This document shows positions 55,070 to 63,883 of a stretch of DNA of 64,000 nucleotides, piece by piece (position 1 is the first letter of the stretch; the number at the start of each line of letters is the position of its first letter). The position numbers were made by a program, and so were the translations under genes. The stretch covers positions 18,191 to 82,190 of the forward strand of contig JAOHMI010000005.1 in NCBI GenBank assembly GCA_028101965.1, given 5' to 3'. Below the pieces are notes generated by a model that searched no databases, was not told the origin of the DNA, and saw only the letters and a list, made by a program, of their open reading frames with translations. The DNA is from Bacteriovoracaceae bacterium. Its GTDB lineage: Bacteria > Bdellovibrionota > Bacteriovoracia > Bacteriovoracales > Bacteriovoracaceae.

Positions 55070-55438
55070 TTATCTATATGAAAATTTTTTGTAAGCACAT
55101 GCGAATTTAACATAATACCTGCCGTGGTTACAGTCTCTCAAATCAACCTGATATTCTACTTTGAACATACTATTGGCTTTTTGGAAGCAGTCCCAACCTC
55201 TTGCATAAGCTCCGCCAATTCCTTGTTTACAAACATGAATGGCAACTTGATTGAAAGAGACACTTTTTGCCCAGGCACTGTTAATATCCATATTTTCCTT
55301 GCAGGAACGCTTGGAAAAAGAAGTGTAGTGTGCTTCCTCACAAAGTATCTTACCTAGTTTAACATAAACTTCATTTGAGTAAGAGATTGTTGTGGCAACG
55401 AGACCTAATACAATTAAAACATTATAGAAGTTTTTCAC
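55070..55438 (-). CDS. small exported cysteine-rich protein
   Basis: GTG at 55438 is preferred because AAAGGA lies 8-9 bp upstream and it places the hydrophobic segment NFYNVLIVLGLVATTISYS as a signal peptide at the N-terminus. The longest frame starts at 55531, 31 codons earlier, in sequence with no ribosome binding site. The 122-residue product has about six Cys in the mature part (ILCEEA, RSCKEN, HVCKQG, DCFQ, DCNHG, FACAY). It may be a disulfide-rich periplasmic protein. No family is recognised. Confidence 0.7.
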   Translation of the reverse strand: MKNFYNVLIVLGLVATTISYSNEVYVKLGKILCEEAHYTSFSKRSCKENMDINSAWAKSVSFNQVAIHVCKQGIGGAYARGWDCFQKANSMFKVEYQVDLRDCNHGRYYVKFACAYKKFSYR

Positions 55439-55563
55439 TAGACTTGTCCTTTGAAGTTCTTTGGTTGACCCATGGTAATGTTTTTCTAAAAAAAATAAAT
55501 AAATTAATATTGAAGTGAAATCATTACTCAAAAATCAAATAGAAAAACCTTGAAATAACATCT

Positions 55564-56070
55564 TTAAAGGAGTTTCCAAGTACAACGAAGGCCTGATCCA
55601 GCTTCAATAAAACTTATATCTTTTTGCGGAAGATCATGTAGGGCGGGGTTTGAAATTTCTGCTTTCACTTTAACATCAAAGGGAATTGATTCTCTTTTTT
55701 CTTTATTTTCTATTATATTAACCTGATATTTTATTAAGCTCGTTTCAAAAATGGTTGGTGACTGTAGATCTGCAAAATCTGTATCCGTAGGAATGGGACT
55801 AAACTCCTTTGGAGGAGAAACATTTTTGATGATAAGATCCAATTGAAGGTTTTTTAAAAGGCAATTTTTATGGCCGGATAGTCGATAAATTTCTCCTGGC
55901 TTTAGCCAAATTTTATTCTTGTCACTGTTTCTATTAGTTTTTTGTGTCTCGCTATAGAGTGGAAGAATGCAGGTTTTAACTTTTCTATTATTGTCATATT
56001 CCACACAGCGAAACTGGATATTCGCAAAAGTCATATTTATGAACAAGAATGTGATTACAGTGTATTTCAT
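55564..56070 (-). CDS. small exported protein of unknown function
   Basis: This 168-residue protein has a short Sec signal peptide (KYTVITFLFINMTFA). The mature part has four Cys (FRCVEY, KTCILP, NCLL and RCTWKLL at the C-terminus) and is beta-rich. It lies 125 bp from the 55070-55438 gene on the same strand and may share its transcript. No family is recognised. Confidence 0.72.
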   Translation of the reverse strand: MKYTVITFLFINMTFANIQFRCVEYDNNRKVKTCILPLYSETQKTNRNSDKNKIWLKPGEIYRLSGHKNCLLKNLQLDLIIKNVSPPKEFSPIPTDTDFADLQSPTIFETSLIKYQVNIIENKEKRESIPFDVKVKAEISNPALHDLPQKDISFIEAGSGLRCTWKLL

Positions 56071-56215
56071 AGCATAAATTCAATTAGTTACTTATTAAAT
56101 TCATATTAAACAGTATTTAAATTTTATCCATGAAACAGTAATTTAATTGAAATATTTACAGAAGGATTTTAATACGTCAGATTACTTCTCTAAGAAAAAT
56201 TTAAGGGGAGAATCT

Positions 56216-57793
56216 ATGAAATTACCATTATTACTGGCAACAGTATTCTCATTCTCGCTTATTGCCCAAAATTTAACTTTTGAGCAGAAAATGAGCGATT
56301 TTAATCAATTAGTGTCTGAAATTCGAATTGGGTATGGGCCATTGAATTTTAAGAAGAAAAAGATGGGTCTTTCGCTAAAAGATTTAAAAGTGAAGTACAA
56401 AGATTTAATTAAGGAGACGAAGTCCAATGGTGATTTTTATTATTTAATTGGTCAGTTTGTGGCGGAGTTTGATGATGCTCATTTCTCTGCACGTGTCCCA
56501 ACGAAGCACAAAGCAAAATTAAACTTTGATACCGAATTGATTGGTGGAAAAGTTCTCATTACGAAGATTAATCGTGAAAAGCTCTCTGAAAAAGACTTTC
56601 CATTTGCAATTGGTGATGAAGTGGTAGAGTTTAATGGTAAATCTATTGATACATTACTTCAAAAACTAGATTCATATAGAGGGATGGCAAATAAGTTCTC
56701 TAATAAGAAATATGCTTCTTATTTAGTAACGAATCGTTCAGGGACAATGATGCCAGTACCAAATGGTGAAGCGAAGGTTAAAATTCGTAAAGGTCTATCC
56801 AAAATTATTGATGAAGTGACTTTAAAGTGGGAGCAAGAGGGCAAACCTTTAGATGAATACTCTGCACCGAAAACCATAAAATCAATTCCATCAATGGGAG
56901 ATTTTTTAGATTTTGATGAAATTTCAGTGAACATTGATCGAAACTATAGCTGTAAAGGGTCAACTCGAATTAAGATTCCTGAGAATGCAGTGATTATTAT
57001 GAAAGAACCTTTCGTGGCTTATTATCATAGTACGGAAAAAGGTAACATTGGTTATCTTCGTATACCTCACTATGCACCCGTTAATAAGCATGGAGCACGA
57101 GACTATGAGACAAGGTTCGCTCAGTATGAATACGCAGTGAGTGAGTTAGAGGCCAATACAGTAGGTTTAATCATTGATCAAGACCATAATTGCGGTGGAT
57201 CAGTTTCTTATTTACATCGAATACTCTCATTATTTATGAATGTTCCTTACCAAGATATGCAGTTTCGATTATTAGGGAGTAAGCAAAGTTACTTGGCCTT
57301 TGATGCTTGGTCAGGATCTATTGTAAAAAAATCGATTGATCGAAAAAATTACGATCGAGTAATGGACTTAATAAAAACAACTTGGTTTGAAGGTCAGAAT
57401 TTTTTAACCAAGAAAACGGCGATAAATGGGAACTTAGATTTATTAAGACCTAATCGAATCACTTATACAAAACCTATCGTGATGCTTATTGATGAAATGA
57501 GTGGCTCAGGAGGAGATGCTTTTCCAGCATTAATGCAAGGTTATGATAGGGCCACCTTACTTGGAACTAGAACCATGGGTGCTGGGGGACATGTCATCAA
57601 GTTGAGACCTCTTGGTCATTCTCAACTTAATGTTCGCATGACGAAGTCTCTTTTTTATCGCCCTGATGGAGTTGAAGTTGAGAATAATGGAGTTAATCCT
57701 GATATTGAATATCGATTAACTCGAGATGATATTATGTATGAATTTCGAGCTTATCAAAAATTCTATTTAGACCAATTATTTAATCTACTTTAA
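56216..57793 (+). CDS. secreted S41-family peptidase
   Basis: The ATG at 56216 follows AAGGGGAG, and the signal peptide (KLPLLLATVFSFSLIA) fits it; the frame from 56147 is rejected. The 525-residue protein has a PDZ-like region (GGKVLITKINREKL, then AIGDEVVEFNG) and the S41 core: GLIIDQDHNCGGSV, MSGSGGDAF with S431 as likely nucleophile, and GTRTMGAGG. S41 enzymes are tail-specific or tricorn-like proteases; this one should act in the periplasm or outside. A strong terminator follows the stop. Confidence 0.88.
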   Translation: MKLPLLLATVFSFSLIAQNLTFEQKMSDFNQLVSEIRIGYGPLNFKKKKMGLSLKDLKVKYKDLIKETKSNGDFYYLIGQFVAEFDDAHFSARVPTKHKAKLNFDTELIGGKVLITKINREKLSEKDFPFAIGDEVVEFNGKSIDTLLQKLDSYRGMANKFSNKKYASYLVTNRSGTMMPVPNGEAKVKIRKGLSKIIDEVTLKWEQEGKPLDEYSAPKTIKSIPSMGDFLDFDEISVNIDRNYSCKGSTRIKIPENAVIIMKEPFVAYYHSTEKGNIGYLRIPHYAPVNKHGARDYETRFAQYEYAVSELEANTVGLIIDQDHNCGGSVSYLHRILSLFMNVPYQDMQFRLLGSKQSYLAFDAWSGSIVKKSIDRKNYDRVMDLIKTTWFEGQNFLTKKTAINGNLDLLRPNRITYTKPIVMLIDEMSGSGGDAFPALMQGYDRATLLGTRTMGAGGHVIKLRPLGHSQLNVRMTKSLFYRPDGVEVENNGVNPDIEYRLTRDDIMYEFRAYQKFYLDQLFNLL

Positions 57794-57804
57794 AGACAAC
57801 TAGT

Positions 57805-57834
57805 GGGAGGGCACTTTAATGGCCCTCCCTTTTT
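57805..57834 (+). terminator. intrinsic terminator after S41 peptidase gene
   Basis: GGGAGGGC (57805-57812) and GCCCTCCC (57822-57829) pair perfectly over 8 bp with a 9-base loop and are followed by five T. It lies 11 bp after the stop at 57793. This is the clearest terminator in the window. Confidence 0.92.
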
Positions 57835-58038
57835 CTCTACTTATGCCAGAAAATATTTCACATTCGAAAGAGGTTATATTACAAAAAGGAAAACTATTGA
57901 CTTAAGTTCAATGCATTATTACATCTGGCCCGATTTTGAGAACCTTTACCCTAAAATAATACCCCAAACTGACAAATTATCTTGAGCGGTCTCAAAGAGC
58001 TGCTAATTTCCTTTTATTAACAAAATTAAAGGGTATTT

Positions 58039-59820
58039 ATGATTCAGTTAAGCGTTCTTTTTCTAGGCATACTATTTATTTCGAGTTCAACTCTTTTATC
58101 TGAAGAGCAATGTCAGGAGCACATGGAAACTCAAGCTGGATGTATTCGATATGAGCAGGTTGATGCCTATAATGCTCAAGAAAAAGTGTGGATATTGCCT
58201 CATATACCTCCAGTCTCTTATGAAAGTTTAAACGAGGACATCCAAAAAGATGATGTGAAAGATGAAATTGAATTATTTAACTTAGATTTTAATAAAAGTA
58301 ATATTGCTCTTTGCCCAAAATTAAAAAGCACTTCCCCTGGAACATATGTGCTCGAGTCTTCAAATTATTTTCGTTCTTTAGATGATGCAAAAACTCTTAT
58401 AGAGCAAAAATTTGTGGAAGAAATATTTTGTCCAGGAAAAGTAGAGGCATCTATTTTGGCCAGACAAATAAGAAAGTTAAATAAGGAAAGAATTAAAGCT
58501 GTTAGAGACAAAAAAGATGATCTGGTAGCAGAGCTTGAGGGGAAAATTGAGATAAAAAAGGGACAACTCAATATTGTTCTTCAAAGGATCAACTTATTTC
58601 AAAGCGAAGAGAGTGGAAGTTTTCTTCTTATCCCTTTAGAGAAACAAAAATTAAAAAAACTTGCTAAGTATAAAGTAACCATGAATGAAAGGGACACTAG
58701 TGGAACCTATGCTCCCTCAAACTTAATCTATTACCAATTTTCAAGGTTTCTAAAAACAAGAGTAGGAGTTCCCGTCTCTGTTTATCGTGAAGTCCAAGCA
58801 ACTCATCACCGAGTTCGAGTCGCTGAGAATGGAGAAAAGTTGGCAAGAAAATTAAAAGAGAACGTTAGTAAATCATATAGGCAACTTTACAATGGTTGGA
58901 AAAGATTAAGAGCTGCAGAAGAAAACCCTGGAACTTACTTTATGAAAAAAAATATTTTCTCCAGCGAAAATGAAGAAAATATTTGGGGAATCCTCATTAA
59001 AGATAAAGGGGATCGTTACCCTCATCATAGCAAATCAAGAAATAGTCTAAATGGAATTCTTCCTTCTAAACCAGGTTATGATGCTCGGCAAGTGGCCTTT
59101 ATGAATTCCACACCTTTTAAGGCTTTACGAGGAGAAATTGATTGGAAGAGTTTTGCAACTCCCTTAGAAAGACTTCAATATCAATACTGGATGCAAGAAC
59201 TTTCTGAGATTGTTATTTTAGACTTTATTTTTAGTCAGCAAGATCGGGTGGGTAATATTGATTATCGAGATTATATTTACTATTTAGAAGATAATTCATT
59301 AGGAAAGAAAAAAATAAATAAGTGGAATAAGTTTAAAGCTAAAAATGAAAGTGTAATCGAGCTAGGGAAAATCCGACGTACGTTTTTGAATGATAATGAC
59401 GCTGGAGTAAGATTAGCTTATTCAAACTTTTCTAAAAAAAATAATTTCCCAGGTTTAATTAGACATATGGATCATCGATTTTTAGCTCGGTTAATTTATC
59501 TTAACAATTCTTTAAAAGATGCTGAATCAAGCCAATATAAATACTTACTGAAAAATTTTGTGGAGCCAGGCTTGATAAGCCAACGTGAATTTAAACAAAT
59601 CGGTAAAAATTTAGATATGATGCTATTTGGTTCTAGTCGAATTAAAACAAATCTAAGCAAGACTTGCGATGAAATTATTTTTGATGTTGATCCAGAGTCT
59701 TTTGCGAAACAAATGGTAAATAATAATCATAATGATTTGATTCAAACTTCTGAAGTAAATGTGAATTGTGAGAAACTTTTTTCAGGGTCGTCGGAAGATG
59801 AGTATATAATTATAGAATAG
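58039..59820 (+). CDS. secreted FAM20/HipA-like putative kinase
   Basis: This 593-residue protein has a Sec signal peptide (VLFLGILFISSSTLLS). A helical, charged region covers residues 130-200. The C-terminal part shows atypical-kinase motifs: YYQFSRFLKTRVGVPVSVYRE (compare the lid region of FAM20), ILDFIFSQQDRVGN with D402 and N406 as likely catalytic residues, and LNDNDAGV with D452 and D454 as metal ligands. FAM20 kinases are secretory-pathway enzymes of animals; HipA-like kinases have similar DRxxN sites. The gene is single and has no antitoxin next to it. I infer a secreted kinase; the substrate is unknown. Confidence 0.6.
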   Translation: MIQLSVLFLGILFISSSTLLSEEQCQEHMETQAGCIRYEQVDAYNAQEKVWILPHIPPVSYESLNEDIQKDDVKDEIELFNLDFNKSNIALCPKLKSTSPGTYVLESSNYFRSLDDAKTLIEQKFVEEIFCPGKVEASILARQIRKLNKERIKAVRDKKDDLVAELEGKIEIKKGQLNIVLQRINLFQSEESGSFLLIPLEKQKLKKLAKYKVTMNERDTSGTYAPSNLIYYQFSRFLKTRVGVPVSVYREVQATHHRVRVAENGEKLARKLKENVSKSYRQLYNGWKRLRAAEENPGTYFMKKNIFSSENEENIWGILIKDKGDRYPHHSKSRNSLNGILPSKPGYDARQVAFMNSTPFKALRGEIDWKSFATPLERLQYQYWMQELSEIVILDFIFSQQDRVGNIDYRDYIYYLEDNSLGKKKINKWNKFKAKNESVIELGKIRRTFLNDNDAGVRLAYSNFSKKNNFPGLIRHMDHRFLARLIYLNNSLKDAESSQYKYLLKNFVEPGLISQREFKQIGKNLDMMLFGSSRIKTNLSKTCDEIIFDVDPESFAKQMVNNNHNDLIQTSEVNVNCEKLFSGSSEDEYIIIE

Positions 59821-60181
59821 AATATTATCGATTAGCTCTACGCAATAAAAATATATTTCATGTACTTCTAAAAAGAAAAGCTTAACTTTTATATAAATTA
59901 TAAACTGGCTGACTATAGTTCTGGTATCTTCTTAGTTACTGTAATACTTAGTTTTCAAAAGTGGTAATTAATTGAATTTTGATCGACCTGAAATATAGTC
60001 GGCCAGTTAGAATAAATTAAGATTTCTATTTATCAACATGCGTAGTCTGAAGAACATTTTGACAGACCCCTGACATCTTTGTAATAAAAAATTAATCCTG
60101 ACATTTAAGAATGAATCGAGGAAAGTTAATGGATTAGCTTGAAGTTCAGGGATGAACTTTTTTATTTTTAGAGGGGAAAGT
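59821..60181. other. 361-bp gap with possible attenuator
   Basis: The gap precedes the small gene at 60182. It holds AAGTTC/GAACTT (60142-60159) followed by a T-rich tract, a weak terminator-like hairpin just before the ribosome binding site. It may act as an attenuator or be a chance structure. I see no gene here. Confidence 0.35.
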
Positions 60182-60391
60182 ATGAAGATCGGAACAAACC
60201 ACGGTATTTTGATTAATAAGATTCTCTCACTATTTAAAATAGAAAATTCTGGATATACTCCCATCATTCAAACATGCTCTCATCCCAACCACGCAAGGGA
60301 TGACTTTGGTCTTTGTTATTTAAAAGACTTAAGGGCCGTTGTTCTTCCATTGAATAAGAAAACCAAAAAAACGTCTCCAAATCGTCACTAA
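60182..60391 (+). CDS. small Cys/His-rich protein
   Basis: The ATG at 60182 follows AGGGGAAAG; the frame from 60152 is less likely. The 69-residue protein has a basic N-terminus and a motif of C-x2-H-x2-H-x7-C type (CSHPNHARDDFGLCYLKDL), which may hold one zinc. Related short motifs appear in small nucleic-acid-binding proteins. No family is assigned. It is 97 bp upstream of the murein transglycosylase gene. Confidence 0.6.
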   Translation: MKIGTNHGILINKILSLFKIENSGYTPIIQTCSHPNHARDDFGLCYLKDLRAVVLPLNKKTKKTSPNRH

Positions 60392-60409
60392 AATATGATT
60401 TGTGCTTTT

Positions 60410-60448
60410 CCGAGGGAATCACTCGGTCAAGCGCATTATTTTTTGCGC
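60410..60448. terminator. two adjacent hairpins between small gene and transglycosylase
   Basis: CCGAG/CTCGG (60410-60426) and GCGCA/TGCGC (60431-60448, loop of eight bases) follow each other. They lie 19 bp after the stop at 60391 and 40 bp before the GTG at 60488. They may terminate the small gene's transcript or regulate the next gene. No T run directly follows the second stem. Confidence 0.4.
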
Positions 60449-60487
60449 ATGCTATCCAAAAAATAACTTACTGGTTAACATTAACTA

Positions 60488-61480
60488 GTGGAATTAATAA
60501 GAAAGCCAAATCAAATTTTTTTATGTCTTGTCGCAGTAGTTATTATCTATTCACAAGAGTTAGTTGCAAAAAAAGAGAGCTTTGCGCAATGGAAAAAATC
60601 CTATGCAAAACGTGCTTCAAAACGTGGCTTGCCGAAAAAATTTGTTCTCAAATTACTTAAGCCAGTTAAACTCAATAAGAAAGTCATTTCGTTAGATAAG
60701 AACCAAGTACTTTCCAATAGTAAGGTTAGTTATAAAAAGTTTATTAAGCGATGGCTGAGAAAAGAAGATGGGCGGGCCAAGCGCGGGCTCAAAGAGATTG
60801 AAGAGAACAGGGCGTTGCTAGAAAAAGTTGAACGAAAATATGGTGTGGAAAAAGAAGTTATCGTTTCTCTCTGGGGAACCGAGACATTTTACGGTGACAT
60901 TACTGGAAATTATAATTTAGTTGAATCCCTTTCTTCGCTAGCATATGACGGACGTAGGCGAACATTTTTCGAAACTCAATTAAACTCAGTCTTAAGATTG
61001 ATTAAAAAAGGTCACGCTACGCAGGATGATTTAAAAGGCAGTTGGGCCGGAGCCACAGGGCAGTGTCAGTTCATGCCTTCAAATATTTGGGCATATGCGC
61101 AAGATTTTAATGGGGACGGTAAAATAGATATCTGGAATACAAAGGCAGATATTTTTGCTTCCATCGCTAATTTTCTTAAAAATGCTGGTTGGAAAAAAAG
61201 ATCCAGTATTGGAAGTTTAGTTATTCCTCCTGATCGCAAGGTGAGAAATTTAAACATTTACCGATCTCCCGCACAGTACAATAAACTTGGGTTCAAAAAA
61301 TTAAACGGATCAACCATAAGTAATGTTAACTGGAGAAAACGAAAAGTTGCAGTTATCCCGCTTAGTGATAGCCCTTATGTTCTTCGCGGTGGAAATTATA
61401 AAGCGATCATCAAATGGAATAACTCCTCCCTTTTTGCTGCCTTCAATATTTTGTTGATGGATTATTTTCATAATCATTAG
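60488..61480 (+). CDS. lytic murein transglycosylase, MltB type
   Basis: This 330-residue protein starts at GTG 60488, giving a signal sequence (IFLCLVAVVIIYSQELVA). No ribosome binding site is clear, so the start is tentative. The SLT domain has catalytic E132 in SLWGTETFYG, then LAYDGRRRTFFETQL and the MltB signature GSWAGATGQCQFMPSNIWAYAQDFNGDGKIDIW. Such enzymes cleave peptidoglycan between MurNAc and GlcNAc, forming 1,6-anhydro ends. The gene could serve cell wall growth or, in a predator, prey wall entry. Confidence 0.88.
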   Translation: MELIRKPNQIFLCLVAVVIIYSQELVAKKESFAQWKKSYAKRASKRGLPKKFVLKLLKPVKLNKKVISLDKNQVLSNSKVSYKKFIKRWLRKEDGRAKRGLKEIEENRALLEKVERKYGVEKEVIVSLWGTETFYGDITGNYNLVESLSSLAYDGRRRTFFETQLNSVLRLIKKGHATQDDLKGSWAGATGQCQFMPSNIWAYAQDFNGDGKIDIWNTKADIFASIANFLKNAGWKKRSSIGSLVIPPDRKVRNLNIYRSPAQYNKLGFKKLNGSTISNVNWRKRKVAVIPLSDSPYVLRGGNYKAIIKWNNSSLFAAFNILLMDYFHNH

Positions 61481-61642
61481 ACTTGATCGAATACAACCAC
61501 TTCATTAAGGATATTCTCTTTTTGCGCTATGCAAGTTCTAAATATTTTATGGTGGTTTAGGGCAACTCCCTTGCTACGTAGATTCAAAAACTTCTCTTAG
61601 CTTTTCTTTTTTGTTAAAAAGCCGTGAGCCCGGAGAGAAGTC

Positions 61643-62281
61643 ATGAAATTAATTGTTCTAAGTTTTTTATTTGTCACTAGTCTTTGGTCTAAGGACATAG
61701 TTGAGAATTCTTTTATTTTGTTAACAAAAAAAATAAATGGATATAGCTATGTTTGTTCTGGTGTGGCCATAAGTCCTAAGAAAATCTTAACCGCTGCTCA
61801 CTGTCTCGATCAGGCGAAATCCATAAAGGTGATTAAGGAAAAGACGATCGGGTACAGAAATACTTATATTGATGTTGTGGAGTTTGAACAGCATCCGGAT
61901 TACAATAAGAATTATTCTTATTTTCTAAATGATATCGGAATTTTGATTTTAGAAGAAAGTATTTTGTCTTTAAATAAGATAATTTCAATTAAGGAGATCG
62001 ATCCCACAGAAAAAGTTTATCGCATTGGCTTTGGTTCTCGAGATGGTACAAATGTGATGAATTTATTTGAGTTGTCACCCCCCATCTATAATCATAATTC
62101 GTATTTTTTTGTCTACGATAGTAATAGCTATTCAGGAGACTCTGGTGGACCAATCTTTCAGAAATTTGATGGTGATTATTATTTAGTTGGTATTCATTCA
62201 ACTCTTGAAGGGCGCAGTAAAACTTTTAATGTATCGGTTGAATATTTTTACGATTGGCTCTTTAGCGATTTAGAAATTTAA
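61643..62281 (+). CDS. secreted trypsin-like (S1) serine protease
   Basis: This 212-residue protein has a signal peptide (KLIVLSFLFVTSLWS) and a compact S1 domain. The catalytic triad is H53 in TAAHC, D97 in NDIGILIL and S167 in GDSGGP. It is shorter than chymotrypsin because surface loops are missing. A GGAG site precedes the ATG. The 3' end overlaps the convergent module 3 secreted protein gene by 12 bp. A secreted protease fits degradation of external or prey protein. Confidence 0.92.
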   Translation: MKLIVLSFLFVTSLWSKDIVENSFILLTKKINGYSYVCSGVAISPKKILTAAHCLDQAKSIKVIKEKTIGYRNTYIDVVEFEQHPDYNKNYSYFLNDIGILILEESILSLNKIISIKEIDPTEKVYRIGFGSRDGTNVMNLFELSPPIYNHNSYFFVYDSNSYSGDSGGPIFQKFDGDYYLVGIHSTLEGRSKTFNVSVEYFYDWLFSDLEI

Positions 62282-62992
62282 ATATTTTTTAAACTTCTTT
62301 TTTGTCAAAATTTTTAAATCTTCGATTTCTTGATCTTTTGCTTTAGAATAGATTTTTAAACTAGAAAACTCTTTTGAAAAAAGATAGCCCACTAACTTCC
62401 TAACATTAAAGGAATCCTCTTCGCCCTGCTTAATGTGATAATTCAAAAGTTTTTCATGAATATCTAAGGCAACTTGATGAACAGGATTAAGCCTGTCATA
62501 AATTTTTTCAAAGCGATCCACATCTCCCGTATCAATATCTTGAATGGCAATTTGCACAAAAGCACAGTGTTCTTTACGATTGAACTTTATTCTTTCATCA
62601 GCAATATCAGGTAAAGATCCATAGGTACGATACGAAATAGGGGCTTGGTCAATGAGTTCGGCATATTTTCCATCGATGAAATATAAGCGATTTATTATTC
62701 TATGATAAACTTTTTCTCTTGCGTCTTTGAGACTATATTTTTTTAAATTTTTAAACTTGTACAAGTTATGTTTATTCAATTCAACTAAGTCGAGTAGTTT
62801 GGCCGATGTAATTTTGGCCAGTACTTTTTCCGTAAAGGGATTGATGTGTTCTTTTAATTTCTTATTTACTTGGTCTGCTGTTTGGATATCCTGAAAACAA
62901 ACATAGGCATCACCCCCATGGGATTTGTCACCTGCATGTAGGTGAATCGAAAAGAAAATAGATGAAATTAAAATTATGTTATAAAGTTTCAC
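62270..62992 (-). CDS. secreted GGD-motif protein paired with TIGR02147 regulator, module 3
   Basis: This 240-residue protein starts at GTG 62992, which overlaps the regulator stop (GTGA), so translation is coupled. It has a signal peptide (LYNIILISSIFFSIHLHA) and the mature motif KSHGGDAYVCF, like the module 1 and 2 proteins. The central HEKLLNYHIKQGEED carries the His-Glu site. No complete metalloprotease motif is visible. It shares 12 bp at its 3' end with the trypsin-like gene. Function unknown. Confidence 0.8.
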   Translation of the reverse strand: MKLYNIILISSIFFSIHLHAGDKSHGGDAYVCFQDIQTADQVNKKLKEHINPFTEKVLAKITSAKLLDLVELNKHNLYKFKNLKKYSLKDAREKVYHRIINRLYFIDGKYAELIDQAPISYRTYGSLPDIADERIKFNRKEHCAFVQIAIQDIDTGDVDRFEKIYDRLNPVHQVALDIHEKLLNYHIKQGEEDSFNVRKLVGYLFSKEFSSLKIYSKAKDQEIEDLKILTKKKFKKYLNF

Positions 62993-63822
62993 GAGGGAGA
63001 TCCTTTTTGTAAGGGAAATAAATTGACGGTAAGTTCATAGACTTTTTCTTTGCGTCCGCTCTCTAAAAAATCGCTGAGTTCATCAAGAAAGCTTTCAATT
63101 TTCTCTTTGGCTTCAGGAATGAGCTCCGGATCAATATTCATGGTAACTCCAGAATGGTTTCGAAGTTGAAGGGAGTCTCGATCAAGAGATTTTTGGGATA
63201 ATTTTAATATATCACTTTGGCGCTGTTTTTGGGCTCGAGACGTCAATTGCTTGTCAATGATTTCTAAGTGATTTTGGGTTCGCTTGAGGGTTTGATTTTC
63301 CTTGATAACCAAGCCTAGTTCTATCAAACGATCAATGGCCATTTTTACTTTAGTCGGGCTAATTTCCAGTTGAGATGCAATCCAGCAATAATTTAGTTTA
63401 AAGTCTTTGCCTTCCATCATTTGCATAATTGCGTAGTGGTACCATTCAGAAATAAATTTAAAATGTTCTTGAGAGATTTCATTATATTTTTGAATCGTCT
63501 GTTTTGCTTTTGTTTTATATTGGTTAAATTTATATAATTCAGATAATTCCTTATCTTTTCTTTTTGATCCGGACTCTGCTTGATGAGTCGCAATTGAGAG
63601 AAGAAATTTCTTTTGCCGATTGACCGAAAAATTTAATATTTGAGAAATACTAATTGCTTTCTTATAGGATAAAGATCTTTTGCCATTCATAAGTCTTGAT
63701 AAGGTGCCATTATTCATTTCTAAATGGAGGGCAAAAGCCCTTTGCGAGTAATAGGGATTGCGGTCTAATCGCGATTGGAACTCTTTTTTTAATAGGGTTT
63801 GAAAGGCATAAACTTTATCCAT
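62989..63822 (-). CDS. TIGR02147-family regulator, module 3
   Basis: This 277-residue cytoplasmic protein has the family layout: helix-turn-helix (YSQRAFALHLEMNNGTLSRLMNG, then SYKKAISISQIL), the SEWYHYAIMQMMEGKD region, and a C-terminal DELSDFLESG with VYELTVNLFPL. It is more diverged from modules 1 and 2 than those are from each other. The stop overlaps the GTG start of the secreted partner by 4 bp. A 7-bp hairpin lies about 43 bp before the ATG. Target genes are unknown; the coupled partner is the best guess. Confidence 0.9.
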   Translation of the reverse strand: MDKVYAFQTLLKKEFQSRLDRNPYYSQRAFALHLEMNNGTLSRLMNGKRSLSYKKAISISQILNFSVNRQKKFLLSIATHQAESGSKRKDKELSELYKFNQYKTKAKQTIQKYNEISQEHFKFISEWYHYAIMQMMEGKDFKLNYCWIASQLEISPTKVKMAIDRLIELGLVIKENQTLKRTQNHLEIIDKQLTSRAQKQRQSDILKLSQKSLDRDSLQLRNHSGVTMNIDPELIPEAKEKIESFLDELSDFLESGRKEKVYELTVNLFPLQKGSPS

Positions 63823-63864
63823 GAGTGCTAGTTAACAAAAGACAGCTCCGCTTGGCAATTAATT

Positions 63865-63883
63865 AGGCAGCTAGGTGCTGCCT
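63865..63883. promoter_or_regulatory. hairpin upstream of TIGR02147 gene, module 3
   Basis: AGGCAGC and GCTGCCT flank TAGGT and pair perfectly over 7 bp. The site lies 43 bp before the regulator start at 63822 on the minus strand. It may be an operator, and it differs from the palindrome before module 2. Nothing else is seen between 63884 and 64000. Confidence 0.35.

Noticed and set aside
57803..57985. 60-codon frame after the S41 peptidase gene
   Set aside because: It starts inside the strong terminator at 57805-57834 and has no ribosome binding site.
60400..60660. 86-codon frame overlapping the transglycosylase start
   Set aside because: It lies in another frame of the MltB-type gene, spans the hairpins at 60410-60448 and matches no family.
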